From Acidobacteriota bacterium (GTDB lineage: Bacteria; Acidobacteriota; Terriglobia; Terriglobales; Acidobacteriaceae), in the NCBI GenBank assembly GCA_021778875.1, contig JAJYBT010000042.1:1-9510 (forward strand): 9,510 bases of DNA. The letters run 5' to 3'. Each line of letters starts with the position of its first letter. Position 1 is the first letter of the stretch. The notes under the pieces are model-generated. The model did no database searches, was not told where the DNA came from, and saw only the letters and a list, made by a program, of their open reading frames with translations. The position numbers were made by a program, and so were the translations under genes. Below, in pieces: positions 1 to 6,798 of this stretch.

Positions 1-258
1 ACATGGATTGGATGGGCGCTGCTCTCCGCCGTCTTTGCCGCCGCCCCGCGCCGCGTACCATAGCCAACATGACATGGATTGGATGGGCGCTGCTCTCCGC
101 CGTCTTTGCCGCCGCCCCGCGCCGCGTACCATAGCCAACATGACATGGATTGGATGGGCGCTGCTCTCCGCCGTCTTTGCCGCCGCCCCGCGCCGCGTAC
201 CATAGCCAACATGACATGGATTGGATGGGCGCTGCTCTCCGCCGTCTTTGCCGCCGCC
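1..258. repeat. 71-bp tandem repeat spanning the transporter start codon
   Basis: The segment beginning at base 1 recurs without a mismatch at 72, 143 and 214, so the period is 71 bp. There are three complete units and a fourth that matches to 258, after which the real gene continues. Each unit is a 23-nt leader (for example 188-210) plus 48 nt, which is the ATG and first 16 codons of the EamA-type transporter. The left limit is not visible because the window starts inside the array. As 71 is not a multiple of 3, upstream copies are out of frame with each other. Each upstream copy reads from its ATG into the next leader and stops at a TAG 5 nt before the next ATG. Copy-number change would leave the final gene intact and alter only its 5' leader. 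An assembly artefact at a contig end is a real alternative. Confidence 0.95.
69..205 (+). other. Two tandem 21-codon mini-ORFs made by the repeat
   Basis: Within the tandem array, ATG 69 reads to TAG 132-134 and ATG 140 reads to TAG 203-205. A third, cut by the window start, ends at TAG 61-63. Each would encode the first 16 residues of the transporter followed by PRRVP. Each stop lies 5 nt before the next ATG, which is a geometry compatible with translational reinitiation into the transporter at 211. No good Shine-Dalgarno sequence precedes any of these ATGs. They are probably a by-product of the duplication; whether they are translated is unknown. Confidence 0.2.
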
Positions 259-630
259 ACGGCCCTGCTCGCCAAGGTGGGCGTGGCGCATGTGGATTCA
301 AACCTGGCCACCGCCATCCGCACCACCGTGGTGGTCGTCTTCGCCTGGGGCATTGCCCTCGCCCTCGGCAAGCACGGCGAAATCCGCCACCTCGACCGCC
401 GAACCCTGCTCTTCCTGACCCTCTCCGGTCTGGCCACCGGTCTTTCCTGGCTCTGCTACTTTCGCGCGCTGCAGCTTGGCCCCGCCTCGCGCGTCGCACC
501 ATTGGACAAGCTCAGCGTCCCTCTCGTCATGATCTTCGCCTGGCTGCTGCTCGGTGAAAAGCTCAACACCTCTGTCCTCGCAGGCGGCCTGCTCATCACT
601 GCCGGAGCGGTAGTCATGGTTCTCGGCTAA
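211..630 (+). CDS. EamA family (DMT superfamily) small transporter
   Basis: A 139-residue integral membrane protein with about five hydrophobic segments (roughly residues 2-22, 33-52, 66-87, 95-114 and 119-138). It looks like a single EamA domain, half the size of the usual ten-helix drug/metabolite transporter. The features recognised are the AKVGV segment after helix 1, SNLATAIRT near residues 30-38, GLATGLSWLCYFRAL at 73-87, and LGPASRVAPLDKLS followed by LLLGEKL at 112-118. Single-domain relatives are thought to act as dimers in the inner membrane; the substrate is unknown. The ATG at 211 gives an N-terminus that goes straight into helix 1, as expected. In-frame TTG starts further upstream exist only because the tandem repeat creates them, and they would add a proline/arginine-rich non-membrane leader. 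No clear Shine-Dalgarno sequence is seen in the leader. aroK follows after 65 bp on the same strand. Confidence 0.85.
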   Translation: MTWIGWALLSAVFAAATALLAKVGVAHVDSNLATAIRTTVVVVFAWGIALALGKHGEIRHLDRRTLLFLTLSGLATGLSWLCYFRALQLGPASRVAPLDKLSVPLVMIFAWLLLGEKLNTSVLAGGLLITAGAVVMVLG

Positions 631-650
631 GTTCAGCCAACCCACGTGCC

Positions 651-656
651 TATACT
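651..656 (+). promoter_or_regulatory. Possible -10 element upstream of aroK
   Basis: TATACT matches the sigma-70 -10 consensus at five of six bases and would place transcription start near 663, about 33 nt before the aroK start. No good -35 element is visible at the usual spacing, because that position falls on the transporter's stop codon. Weak support only. Confidence 0.22.
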
Positions 657-695
657 GAAGGCAGAACACAACGTCATCCATTCCAGCAGGCAGAC

Positions 696-1241
696 TTGAC
701 CACCCCTGATCCTTCAGCATCCCGCTCCGCCCCGCCCCGCCGCATCGTCCTCACCGGCTTCATGGGCTCCGGCAAAAGCACCGTCGGCCCGCTCCTCGCC
801 CGCCGCCTCGGCTGGCGCTTTGTCGATGTGGACGACATCATCGAGTCGGAAGCAGGCATCTCCATCACAGAAATCTTCGCCCGCCACGGCGAACACGCCT
901 TCCGCGACCGCGAGCACGCCACCATCGCCCGCCTCGCCGCCGGCGATGCGCTCATCCTCGCCCTCGGCGGCGGAGCCATCGAGCGCGCCGAAACCCGCGA
1001 CCTGCTGCTCAACGCCCCCGGCACCCTGCTCGTCCACCTTGAAGTCGAACTCGCCACCACCCTGGCCCGATGCAGCGGCACAGAAAACACCCGCCCCGTT
1101 CTCGCCGATCAGGCCAATCTCGCCGCCCGCTACCAGCGCCGCCTGCCCCTCTACCGCGCCGCCCACATCTCCATCCCCGTTGACGCCCTCACCCCCGACC
1201 AGGTGGCGGACGCCATCCTGCAGGCGGCCGGCCTGTCCTGA
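696..1241 (+). CDS. aroK: Shikimate kinase
   Basis: This 181-residue enzyme phosphorylates shikimate with ATP to shikimate 3-phosphate, the fifth step of chorismate and aromatic amino acid synthesis in the cytoplasm. The Walker A loop is GFMGSGKS at residues 21-28. The shikimate-binding DVD is at 44-46, with a further Asp at 47. The substrate arginine is R70 in AFRDRE, and the GGG loop is at 91-93. The lid arginine is R133 in TRPVL, and the final substrate-binding arginine is R149 in the RLPLY motif. All the expected family residues are present, so it should be active. The start is a TTG at 696, preceded by a weak GCAGG 5 nt upstream. No in-frame ATG occurs before the Walker loop, so an uncommon start codon is the best choice. 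Length is normal allowing for a short extra N-terminus of about 14 residues. It follows the transporter by 65 bp; no functional link with the flanking genes is evident. Confidence 0.95.
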   Translation: MTTPDPSASRSAPPRRIVLTGFMGSGKSTVGPLLARRLGWRFVDVDDIIESEAGISITEIFARHGEHAFRDREHATIARLAAGDALILALGGGAIERAETRDLLLNAPGTLLVHLEVELATTLARCSGTENTRPVLADQANLAARYQRRLPLYRAAHISIPVDALTPDQVADAILQAAGLS

Positions 1242-1268
1242 ACCCGCCCCGCTTGGTATCATCAAAGC

Positions 1269-1299
1269 AGGCGCCCCCCACCGCCCGGCTGCGCCTTTT
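1269..1299 (+). terminator. Possible weak terminator or attenuator between aroK and ctaB
   Basis: AGGCGC at 1269-1274 pairs perfectly with GCGCCT at 1291-1296 across a 16-nt C-rich loop and is followed by TTT. The form resembles an intrinsic terminator lying 28 bp after the aroK stop and upstream of the ctaB ATG at 1319. The stem is only 6 bp, the loop is long and the T-tract is short, so it may be weak or fortuitous. If real, it supports the ATG at 1319 over the upstream TTG as ctaB start. Confidence 0.3.
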
Positions 1300-1318
1300 G
1301 AGGTCCTCCAACTCACGC

Positions 1319-2311
1319 ATGACTCCCGCCTCCCAGGCCGCCGCCCCGGCAGAACTTGCCGTACACGCCGAGCACCCCGCGCACGCGCACATCCATGCAC
1401 CGCGCCCAGGCACCACCGCGATGCTCATCCATGACCTTCGCGAGTTGTTCAAGGTCCGCGTCACCGGCATGGTCATCATCACCGGCTGGGCGGGCTTCTA
1501 CCTCGGCTCCATGCAATCCGGCATCTCCAGCGTCCAGCGCGGCTTGCTTGACACGCTCGTCGGCATCGGCCTCGTCTCCGCCGGCTCCGGAGCCCTCAAC
1601 CAGGCCCTCGAGCGCACCACCGACGCGCTGATGCCACGCACCGCCGACCGCCCGCTGCCCTCCGGACGCATTTCCCTCACCCAGGGCATCCTCGCCGGCA
1701 TCGGCGCGCTGGCGCTCGGCGCCTGGTGGCTGCTGCTCCACACCAATCTCGTCACTGTCTCGCTGGCCCTGCTCACGGCCTTCACGTACGTGGCCGTCTA
1801 TACGCCGCTCAAGCGCGTCACCACCCTCGCCACCTTCATCGGCGCATTTCCCGGCGCCATGGGCCCCATGCTTGGCTGGACCGCCGCCCGCGGACGCATC
1901 GAGTGGCCCGCCGTCGCCCTCTTCGCCATCCTCTTCGTCTGGCAGTTCCCTCACTTCATGGCCATCTCCTGGATGTATCGCGAAGACTACGCCCGCGCCG
2001 GCATCCGCATGCTGCCCGTCGTGCAGCCCGACGGATGGTCCACCGTCGTCGAAGCCCTCTTCTACGCCGTCCTCATGATCCCCGTCAGCCTCGCCCCGTG
2101 GCATCTCGGCCTTGCCGGACCCGTCTACGCCGTGATCGCCACGCTGCTTGGCCTCGGCTACCTCGCCTACACCATCCGCTTCGCCGGTATCCTGCGCACC
2201 AAAGACCCGACCGAGAGCCGCATGCTGGCCCGCGACCTGCTCAAAGTCAGCGTCATCTACCTGCCCCTCCTTCTCACCACGCTTATGCTCGGCGCCATCG
2301 CAACTCACTGA
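1319..2311 (+). CDS. ctaB: Protoheme IX farnesyltransferase (heme O synthase)
   Basis: A UbiA-superfamily inner-membrane prenyltransferase that adds a farnesyl group to the heme b vinyl side chain to make heme O, precursor of the heme A/O used by heme-copper oxidases. With the ATG at 1319 it has 330 residues. Family signatures: the first helix region LFKVRVTGMVIITGWAGF (43-60); the first Asp-rich prenyl-diphosphate/Mg site NQALERTTDALMPRTADRPL (94-113); YTPLKRVT (161-168); GAFPGAMGPMLGW (175-187); and WQFPHFMAISWMYREDYARAG (second site, 208-228) running into MLP. About nine membrane segments are seen. Residues 1-34 are Ala/His-rich and not conserved in the family. A TTG at 1253 would add 22 residues and an ATG at 1421 would remove 34. 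A GAGG at 1300-1303 lies rather far (15 nt) from the chosen ATG, so the start is moderately certain. The DUF420 gene begins 7 bp after the stop. Confidence 0.93.
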   Translation: MTPASQAAAPAELAVHAEHPAHAHIHAPRPGTTAMLIHDLRELFKVRVTGMVIITGWAGFYLGSMQSGISSVQRGLLDTLVGIGLVSAGSGALNQALERTTDALMPRTADRPLPSGRISLTQGILAGIGALALGAWWLLLHTNLVTVSLALLTAFTYVAVYTPLKRVTTLATFIGAFPGAMGPMLGWTAARGRIEWPAVALFAILFVWQFPHFMAISWMYREDYARAGIRMLPVVQPDGWSTVVEALFYAVLMIPVSLAPWHLGLAGPVYAVIATLLGLGYLAYTIRFAGILRTKDPTESRMLARDLLKVSVIYLPLLLTTLMLGAIATH

Positions 2312-2317
2312 GGAACC

Positions 2318-2878
2318 ATGACGACGACCGACTCCGCATCGAGCGCCCATTCCGGCACGGGTTCTGCCATCACCGCCATTCTCGCCATCAGCGCCGCGGC
2401 AACAGCCTTCCTCTTCTGGCTCATTTACATCCATCCAGCCTCGGACGCAGCCAGCGTCCGCTTCGCCTTCCTGCCGCCGCTTAATGCCCTGCTCAACGGC
2501 CTCAGCGCAACCGCTCTCCTCATCGGCTACACCTTCATCCGCGCCCGCAACATCAAAGCCCACCGCGCCTCCATGATGACGGCCTTCGGCTTCTCCACGC
2601 TGTTCCTCGTCGGCTACATCCTGCACCACGCTCTCCACGGAGACGTGCGCTATCCCGTCCACGCAGCCTTTCGCACCTTCTATCTCTCGCTGCTGGCCAG
2701 CCACATCGTTCTCGCCACCCTCGCCCTGCCGCTTGTGCTGGTCACCTTCTTCTTTTCGCTCTCCGGCCGCATTCCCCAGCACCGCAAAGTCGCCCGCTGG
2801 ACCTTCCCCCTCTGGCTCTACGTTTCCGTAACCGGCGTCATCACCTACGCAATGCTGCGCCTGGCGCTGGGGCGGTGA
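2318..2878 (+). CDS. DUF420 membrane protein, likely oxidase-assembly factor
   Basis: A 186-residue protein with about five membrane helices and a clear DUF420 pattern: LPPLNALLNGLSA (52-64), GYTFIRARNIKAHRASMM (70-87), a segment with paired histidines H103-H104, SHIVLATLALPLVL (128-141), and HRKVARWTFPLWLYVSVTGV (155-174). DUF420 includes the Bacillus YozB / Staphylococcus CtaM group, and CtaM is reported to be needed for maturation of a heme-copper oxidase. Position directly after ctaB supports a role in cytochrome oxidase biogenesis here (inference). H82, H103/H104, H129 and H155 sit in conserved stretches and are candidate heme or metal ligands, which is untested. The ATG at 2318 has a GAGGA Shine-Dalgarno that overlaps the ctaB stop codon, indicating translational coupling. 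Its own stop overlaps the start of the next gene. Confidence 0.88.
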   Translation: MTTTDSASSAHSGTGSAITAILAISAAATAFLFWLIYIHPASDAASVRFAFLPPLNALLNGLSATALLIGYTFIRARNIKAHRASMMTAFGFSTLFLVGYILHHALHGDVRYPVHAAFRTFYLSLLASHIVLATLALPLVLVTFFFSLSGRIPQHRKVARWTFPLWLYVSVTGVITYAMLRLALGR

Positions 2879-3147
2879 TCCCCATGCCCGCAACCAATCC
2901 CATGCCCAACGACGGCACTCGCGAGCTGCTCCAGTGGGGCTCGTCCATCGTAGGCGCCGGCCTGCTCGCGGCACTGCTGCTTCAAACGGTCCTCGGCGGC
3001 TTCACGCACACCGGAGCCACCACCAACACAGGCTGGTTCGCCCTCATCGTCGCCCTCATGTCCATCCCCTTCGGCGGATTGCTGCTCCTGCTCGGCGTCG
3101 CAAAGTGGCTGCGCAACCGCTCCATCGCACGCCGCGCCAGCCGCTGA
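2875..3147 (+). CDS. Small two-helix membrane protein of the ctaB operon
   Basis: A 90-residue protein with two hydrophobic segments (about 24-42 and 54-77), a short polar N-terminus rich in Pro/Met/Asn, a loop FTHTGATTNTGW between the helices, and a basic C-terminal tail (KWLRNRSIARRASR). I do not recognise the family. The GTG at 2875 overlaps the DUF420 stop in a GTGA arrangement typical of translational coupling. An ATG at 2884 is an alternative and would use the GGGG at 2868-2871. The helix spacing and positive tail suggest an inner-membrane protein with both ends in the cytoplasm. Operon position points to oxidase or heme A-related function, but nothing in the sequence itself shows it. 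It is the last gene before a 348-bp gap. Confidence 0.75.
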   Translation: MIPMPATNPMPNDGTRELLQWGSSIVGAGLLAALLLQTVLGGFTHTGATTNTGWFALIVALMSIPFGGLLLLLGVAKWLRNRSIARRASR

Positions 3148-3188
3148 AAAGCCAGCTTCACGCTTCCGCGCCCCCAATCGCAAACAAT

Positions 3189-3202
3189 GTGATTTAAATC
3201 AC
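3189..3202. promoter_or_regulatory. Crp-like 14-bp perfect palindrome
   Basis: GTGATTTAAATCAC is its own reverse complement. With flanking bases it reads TGTGA-TTTAAA-TCACT, nine of ten bases of the classical Crp consensus TGTGA-N6-TCACA. It lies in the intergenic island 42 bp after the small membrane protein gene and 293 bp before the receptor gene. If TATAAC at 3211-3216 is a -10 element, the site is centred near -27 and would overlap the core promoter, which favours repression. The match to the binding consensus is direct; which Crp/Fnr-family regulator binds is unknown. Confidence 0.5.
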
Positions 3203-3210
3203 TTTCTATC

Positions 3211-3216
3211 TATAAC
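3211..3216 (+). promoter_or_regulatory. Possible -10 element for the receptor transcript
   Basis: TATAAC agrees with the -10 consensus at five of six positions in an AT-richer patch. No good -35 hexamer is seen 16-18 bp upstream, where the Crp-like palindrome sits. It is 280 bp from the receptor start codon, so it is only a candidate. Confidence 0.25.
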
Positions 3217-3495
3217 TTGCGATGGATGCCCCACTCCACCTTTGTCCCGATGCACACCTCCCTGCCGTGACTTAGCATTCACTCAATTCCCCAAAAATTC
3301 TGTTGCCGATGGAGAGCCTGTGTTTCGCTTGCCATGCCGCTGTATCACGCCCGCCTGCTGCCCGCGCTCGCCCTTAAGCCTGCGCGCGCGGCTCTATCGC
3401 ACGCCGGGTAGCCGCCTGCGCAATGCCCCGCAATGACCCCCATCCATGTCCATGCCCTTGTCAGCTCTCTCAATGAATAAAGAAAGGTAGTCCGG

Positions 3496-6400
3496 ATGAA
3501 AAGGGTTGTCGCCTCCATCGCTCTCGCTTTCGCCATGCTCAGCGTGTCCTCAAGGCATCTCTTTAGTCAGTCAAGCGCCTCGGTCGTTGAAGGTGTCGTC
3601 CAGGACCCCACAGGAGCCGTGATCCAGGACTGCGATGTCATTCTTCGGAGCACAGAGACGGGCGTGAAATACACCACCCGCACCAACGAAGATGGCGTGT
3701 ACGCCTTCCCCTCCGTCCAACCCGGCATCTATTCCCTCGACATATCCAGGCAGGGATTCAAATCCCATTCCATCACGAACTTCAGAGTGACTGCCTCGCA
3801 GCGCGCCACGCAGAGCGCCGTCCTGGAAGCCGGAGCAGCCTCCACGACCGTCACTGTCGATGCAACCGGCTCCGGCTCGCTCTGGGAGCCGACATCAAAC
3901 GAGCTTGGCACGCTCATCGAGCCCGTCAATGTGCGCGATCTTCCCCTCAATGGCCGGGATTTTCTGCAGCTGGGCCTGCTCTCCGGCGCGGTGCAAACCT
4001 CCGGCACCCTCGTCTCGGACTTCACCTCTCTCCAGGTCGGCCATCCTGACCGCACCATCGTCATCGGCGGCAATGAGCAGGACCTCACCGGATACGCCAT
4101 CAACGGAATGTCCACGGCGGGCAGCCGCCTCGGTCAGGCATCGTTGAACCTCTCCGTCGCCGCCATCGATCAGTTCAAAATTCACGAGGGCTTCTTTCTT
4201 CCAGCCGAGGGGCCAAACAACGCCGGCATGGTCAGCGTCGTCACCAGGGCCGGAACCAACCAGCAGCACGGAGAGATCTTCGAGTTCCTCAGAAACAATG
4301 CCTTCGATACGCGCCAGTACTTCGATCCTCCGGGCGCCCGGCCCAGCCCTTTTCATCGCAACCAGTTTGGCGGCGCCGCCGGCGGGCCGGTTCTGCGCAA
4401 CCGCATCTTCTACTTCGCCCATTACGAAGGCCGCCGCCAGGTGCTCTCTGAAACCGCCTACGCCACCGTGCCTTCCGCCCGCATGTTTGCCGGCGACTTC
4501 TCCGAGCTGAACGTCCCGATCTACGACCCCGACACCTACGACGCCGCCACAGGCCAGCGGCAGCCCTTTCCGCAAAACATCATCCCGGCCAGCCGCATCA
4601 ACCCCATGGCCACAAAGCTGCTCGCCTATTACCGCTCCGCGCCAACTTACGGCCCAGAGAACGTCGTCGGCAATCCACGAACCACCGACAACTACGATCA
4701 ATTCGGCGGCCGCGTCGATCTCACCCTCAATGCAAAAAACAACCTCTTCAGCCAGTTCGTCCGGGAGAATTCCCCCACCCTGGACTCCGGACTCTTTCCT
4801 CTCTCCGGCTTTGGTTATCCGCTGAACACAAAGTTCGTCATGGCTCAGCTCACCAGCACCCTCACCCCGCACACGGTCAATGAGTTCCGCCTCGGCTGGA
4901 TTCGCCCGTCCGTATTCTTCGCGGGTGAAAGCCAGTCAGGCATACAGAACACCCTCGGCTTCACCGGCACCGGCGACCAGAATGGAATCCCGGGAATCTT
5001 TCTCGCCGGCTTCAACCTCTCCACCAATCCCCAGAGCGCCTCCTTCGGACAGAATCAGGGCCTCATCGGCAACATCGATAACCAGTTCCAGATGCACGAG
5101 GGCCTGAGTCTGTTGAAGGCAAAGCATGAAATGAGCTTCGGCTTCGACCTCGCTTACATTCGAACAGTCCAGGAAAGTTCCAACTTCTACTCCCGCGGCG
5201 GAGTCTGGTTCAGTCCCATCTTCACCGCCCAACTGGCAACAAACAGCGCCGGACAAATCGCTCCCGTGCCCGGCACCGGCAGTTCCTTCGCGGACTTTCT
5301 CCTCGGCATGCCCCAGAACGGCAGCGTCACCTCCATGCCGCGCACCCACTTTCGCTGGACGGCCCTCTCGCCCTACTTCCAGGACACCTGGAGAGTCCTG
5401 CCGAGCCTCACCCTCAACCTCGGCCTCGGCTGGAACCTCAGCACGCCGCCCAACGCCGTCGGGCACGACAGCATGTTCCCCCACGCCTTCGACTTCAACA
5501 CCGGCCAGGTAAAATACGCCGCGCTGGGTCAGGTCAGTCCAGAGGTCTATAAGGTCGATCTCAATAACTTCGCCCCGCGCATCGGAATCGCTTGGCAGCC
5601 TGCCTTCTGGCCCGGAACAGTCATCCGGGGCGGCGCGGGAATCTATTATCCCGCCGAGAACGCTCTCTATGAGTTATTCGCCATCACGGCCCCCGGCGTT
5701 GCCATCGTGCAGTCCATCACTAACAGCCCCAGTCAGCCCATGCCAACCTACATCCTCGGCCAGAACGTCTTCCCGCCCATCGCCCAGACGCCCATCACCT
5801 CCACCTTCGCGCAGAATCTCAAAGGCACGCTCTTCGCCCTCGACACCAATCTCCGCACCCCATACATCCAGCAATGGAGCCTCGCCATCCAGCACTCGCT
5901 CACCCAGAGCACCATCGCCGAAATCGACTACATCGGCTCGCAGTCGCGCAAGCTGCCCATCCGCTTCAATGCCGACGATTGCTCCGTGCCCGGCTCTTTC
6001 GTTTGCGATCAGGCAGCCCGACCCTACCCTCAGTTCACTTACATCTACATGGCGGCCAACGAGGGCTCCTCAAGTTACAACGCATTCGTCGCCAAGTTAC
6101 AGCGCCAGTTCACCAGTGGCCTCAGCTTTGTGGTCAATTACACATGGTCTAAGGTCCTCAGTAACACCGAGCAGGGCGGAGCGCCCGTCGGAATCAATCA
6201 GCGCGGCGTCTGCCTCAGTTGCGATAAAGGGATGGCAGGCTATAACGTCCCCCAGCGCCTCGTCGCCAGCGGCGTCTGGAATCTGCCGCTGGGTAACGGC
6301 AGACAGTTCCTCGGCGGGATTTCCCCCGTCTGGAACAGCATCGTCAGCGACTGGACCCTCGATACAATCGCAACCTTCGCCCAGGGAAACCCCTTCACCG

Positions 6401-6798
6401 TCCTGGCCGCGAACAGCACCGCCATGGACCCGCTGACGCAGTTCCGCGCTGACCAGATTTGCAACGGACGATCCAGCCTGAAAAGCAGAAACGTCCGCGC
6501 CAACGGGCACTACTGGTTCAACACCGCCTGCTTCGCCGCGCCCGCGCCGGGCTACTTCGGAAACTCCGGCCCCAATATCATCACCGGCCCCGGAATCAAC
6601 AATTGGGACATCGGCGTCGGAAAGCTCCTTCCCCTGCGCGAATCTCTCAACCTGCAATTCCGCGCCGACGCATTCAACGCCTTCAACCACGCGCAGTTCC
6701 TCAACCCCGACAGCATCATGACCGACACCAACTTCGGCCGCGTCACAACCGTAGGCCCCTCCAGGGAGTTCCAGTTCAGCATGAAGCTGCTCTGGTAG
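3496..6798 (+). CDS. TonB-dependent receptor, carboxypeptidase-regulatory-like N-terminus
   Basis: An 1,100-residue outer-membrane protein of the Oar-like type common in Acidobacteriota. It has a Sec signal peptide (basic MKR, hydrophobic core to about 19, likely cleavage in residues 20-28). A CarboxypepD_reg/Cna-B-like beta-sandwich follows at about 29-122, with VEGVVQDPTGAVI, DGVYAFPSVQPGIYSLDI and QGFKS. The plug domain starts around 137 and contains LPLNGRDF at 149-156. The rest is a long beta-barrel with family phrases such as GDFSELNVPIYDPDT, PFPQNIIPASRINPMA, FSQFVREN, YFQDTWRV and NLQFRADAFNAFNHAQF. It ends in a strand with terminal Trp (FSMKLLW), as expected for BAM-assembled barrels. 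Likely role: TonB-driven uptake or surface binding of a large substrate, possibly glycan or peptide; the ligand is unknown. No TonB box was recognised. The start is supported by AAGG at 3484-3487. It appears to be a single-gene unit with no SusD partner nearby. Confidence 0.93.
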   Translation: MKRVVASIALAFAMLSVSSRHLFSQSSASVVEGVVQDPTGAVIQDCDVILRSTETGVKYTTRTNEDGVYAFPSVQPGIYSLDISRQGFKSHSITNFRVTASQRATQSAVLEAGAASTTVTVDATGSGSLWEPTSNELGTLIEPVNVRDLPLNGRDFLQLGLLSGAVQTSGTLVSDFTSLQVGHPDRTIVIGGNEQDLTGYAINGMSTAGSRLGQASLNLSVAAIDQFKIHEGFFLPAEGPNNAGMVSVVTRAGTNQQHGEIFEFLRNNAFDTRQYFDPPGARPSPFHRNQFGGAAGGPVLRNRIFYFAHYEGRRQVLSETAYATVPSARMFAGDFSELNVPIYDPDTYDAATGQRQPFPQNIIPASRINPMATKLLAYYRSAPTYGPENVVGNPRTTDNYDQFGGRVDLTLNAKNNLFSQFVRENSPTLDSGLFPLSGFGYPLNTKFVMAQLTSTLTPHTVNEFRLGWIRPSVFFAGESQSGIQNTLGFTGTGDQNGIPGIFLAGFNLSTNPQSASFGQNQGLIGNIDNQFQMHEGLSLLKAKHEMSFGFDLAYIRTVQESSNFYSRGGVWFSPIFTAQLATNSAGQIAPVPGTGSSFADFLLGMPQNGSVTSMPRTHFRWTALSPYFQDTWRVLPSLTLNLGLGWNLSTPPNAVGHDSMFPHAFDFNTGQVKYAALGQVSPEVYKVDLNNFAPRIGIAWQPAFWPGTVIRGGAGIYYPAENALYELFAITAPGVAIVQSITNSPSQPMPTYILGQNVFPPIAQTPITSTFAQNLKGTLFALDTNLRTPYIQQWSLAIQHSLTQSTIAEIDYIGSQSRKLPIRFNADDCSVPGSFVCDQAARPYPQFTYIYMAANEGSSSYNAFVAKLQRQFTSGLSFVVNYTWSKVLSNTEQGGAPVGINQRGVCLSCDKGMAGYNVPQRLVASGVWNLPLGNGRQFLGGISPVWNSIVSDWTLDTIATFAQGNPFTVLAANSTAMDPLTQFRADQICNGRSSLKSRNVRANGHYWFNTACFAAPAPGYFGNSGPNIITGPGINNWDIGVGKLLPLRESLNLQFRADAFNAFNHAQFLNPDSIMTDTNFGRVTTVGPSREFQFSMKLLW

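Larger units (their letters stand above)
3148..3495. other. Gene-free 348-bp region upstream of the TonB receptor
   Basis: No convincing gene. It contains an AT-richer island at about 3181-3220 with a perfect palindrome (3189-3202) and TATAAC at 3211-3216. Next come an interrupted GTGA/TCAC pair with N8 spacing at 3267-3282, an A-tract at about 3293-3297, and a GC-rich part with small inverted repeats around 3376-3395. A 64-codon open frame at 3242-3436 begins with TTG, has unusual Cys/Arg/Pro composition and lacks a ribosome binding site, so I read it as noise. If transcription starts near 3223 the receptor mRNA would have a leader of about 270 nt. I recognise no riboswitch in it. Confidence 0.6.

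Noticed and set aside
79..210. A longer N-terminus for the EamA-type transporter starting at TTG 79
   Set aside because: This in-frame extension exists only because three 71-bp units add up to a multiple of three. It encodes a Pro/Arg-rich leader not expected for this family.
1..258. CRISPR array reading of the repeated segment
   Set aside because: The units are directly contiguous with no unique spacers, so this is a simple tandem duplication.
714..1400. A 228-codon minus-strand frame across aroK
   Set aside because: It is antisense to aroK, low in complexity and shows no recognisable domain; all shikimate kinase motifs are in the plus-strand frame.
1313..2974. A 553-codon open frame on the minus strand across ctaB and DUF420
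   Set aside because: It is antisense to two genes with unmistakable family motifs. Its Gly/Glu/Ala/Asp/Arg-rich, featureless product is what GC-rich third positions produce on the opposite strand.
3242..3436. A 64-codon Cys-rich frame in the gap before the receptor
   Set aside because: It has a TTG start, no ribosome binding site, irregular composition and no recognisable pattern.
3148..3495. Cobalamin or other riboswitch upstream of the receptor
   Set aside because: No B12-box-like or other conserved riboswitch core could be found by eye in the leader.
3895..4872. A 325-codon minus-strand frame inside the receptor gene
   Set aside because: It lies opposite the plug and early barrel of a well-supported receptor and has typical shadow composition.
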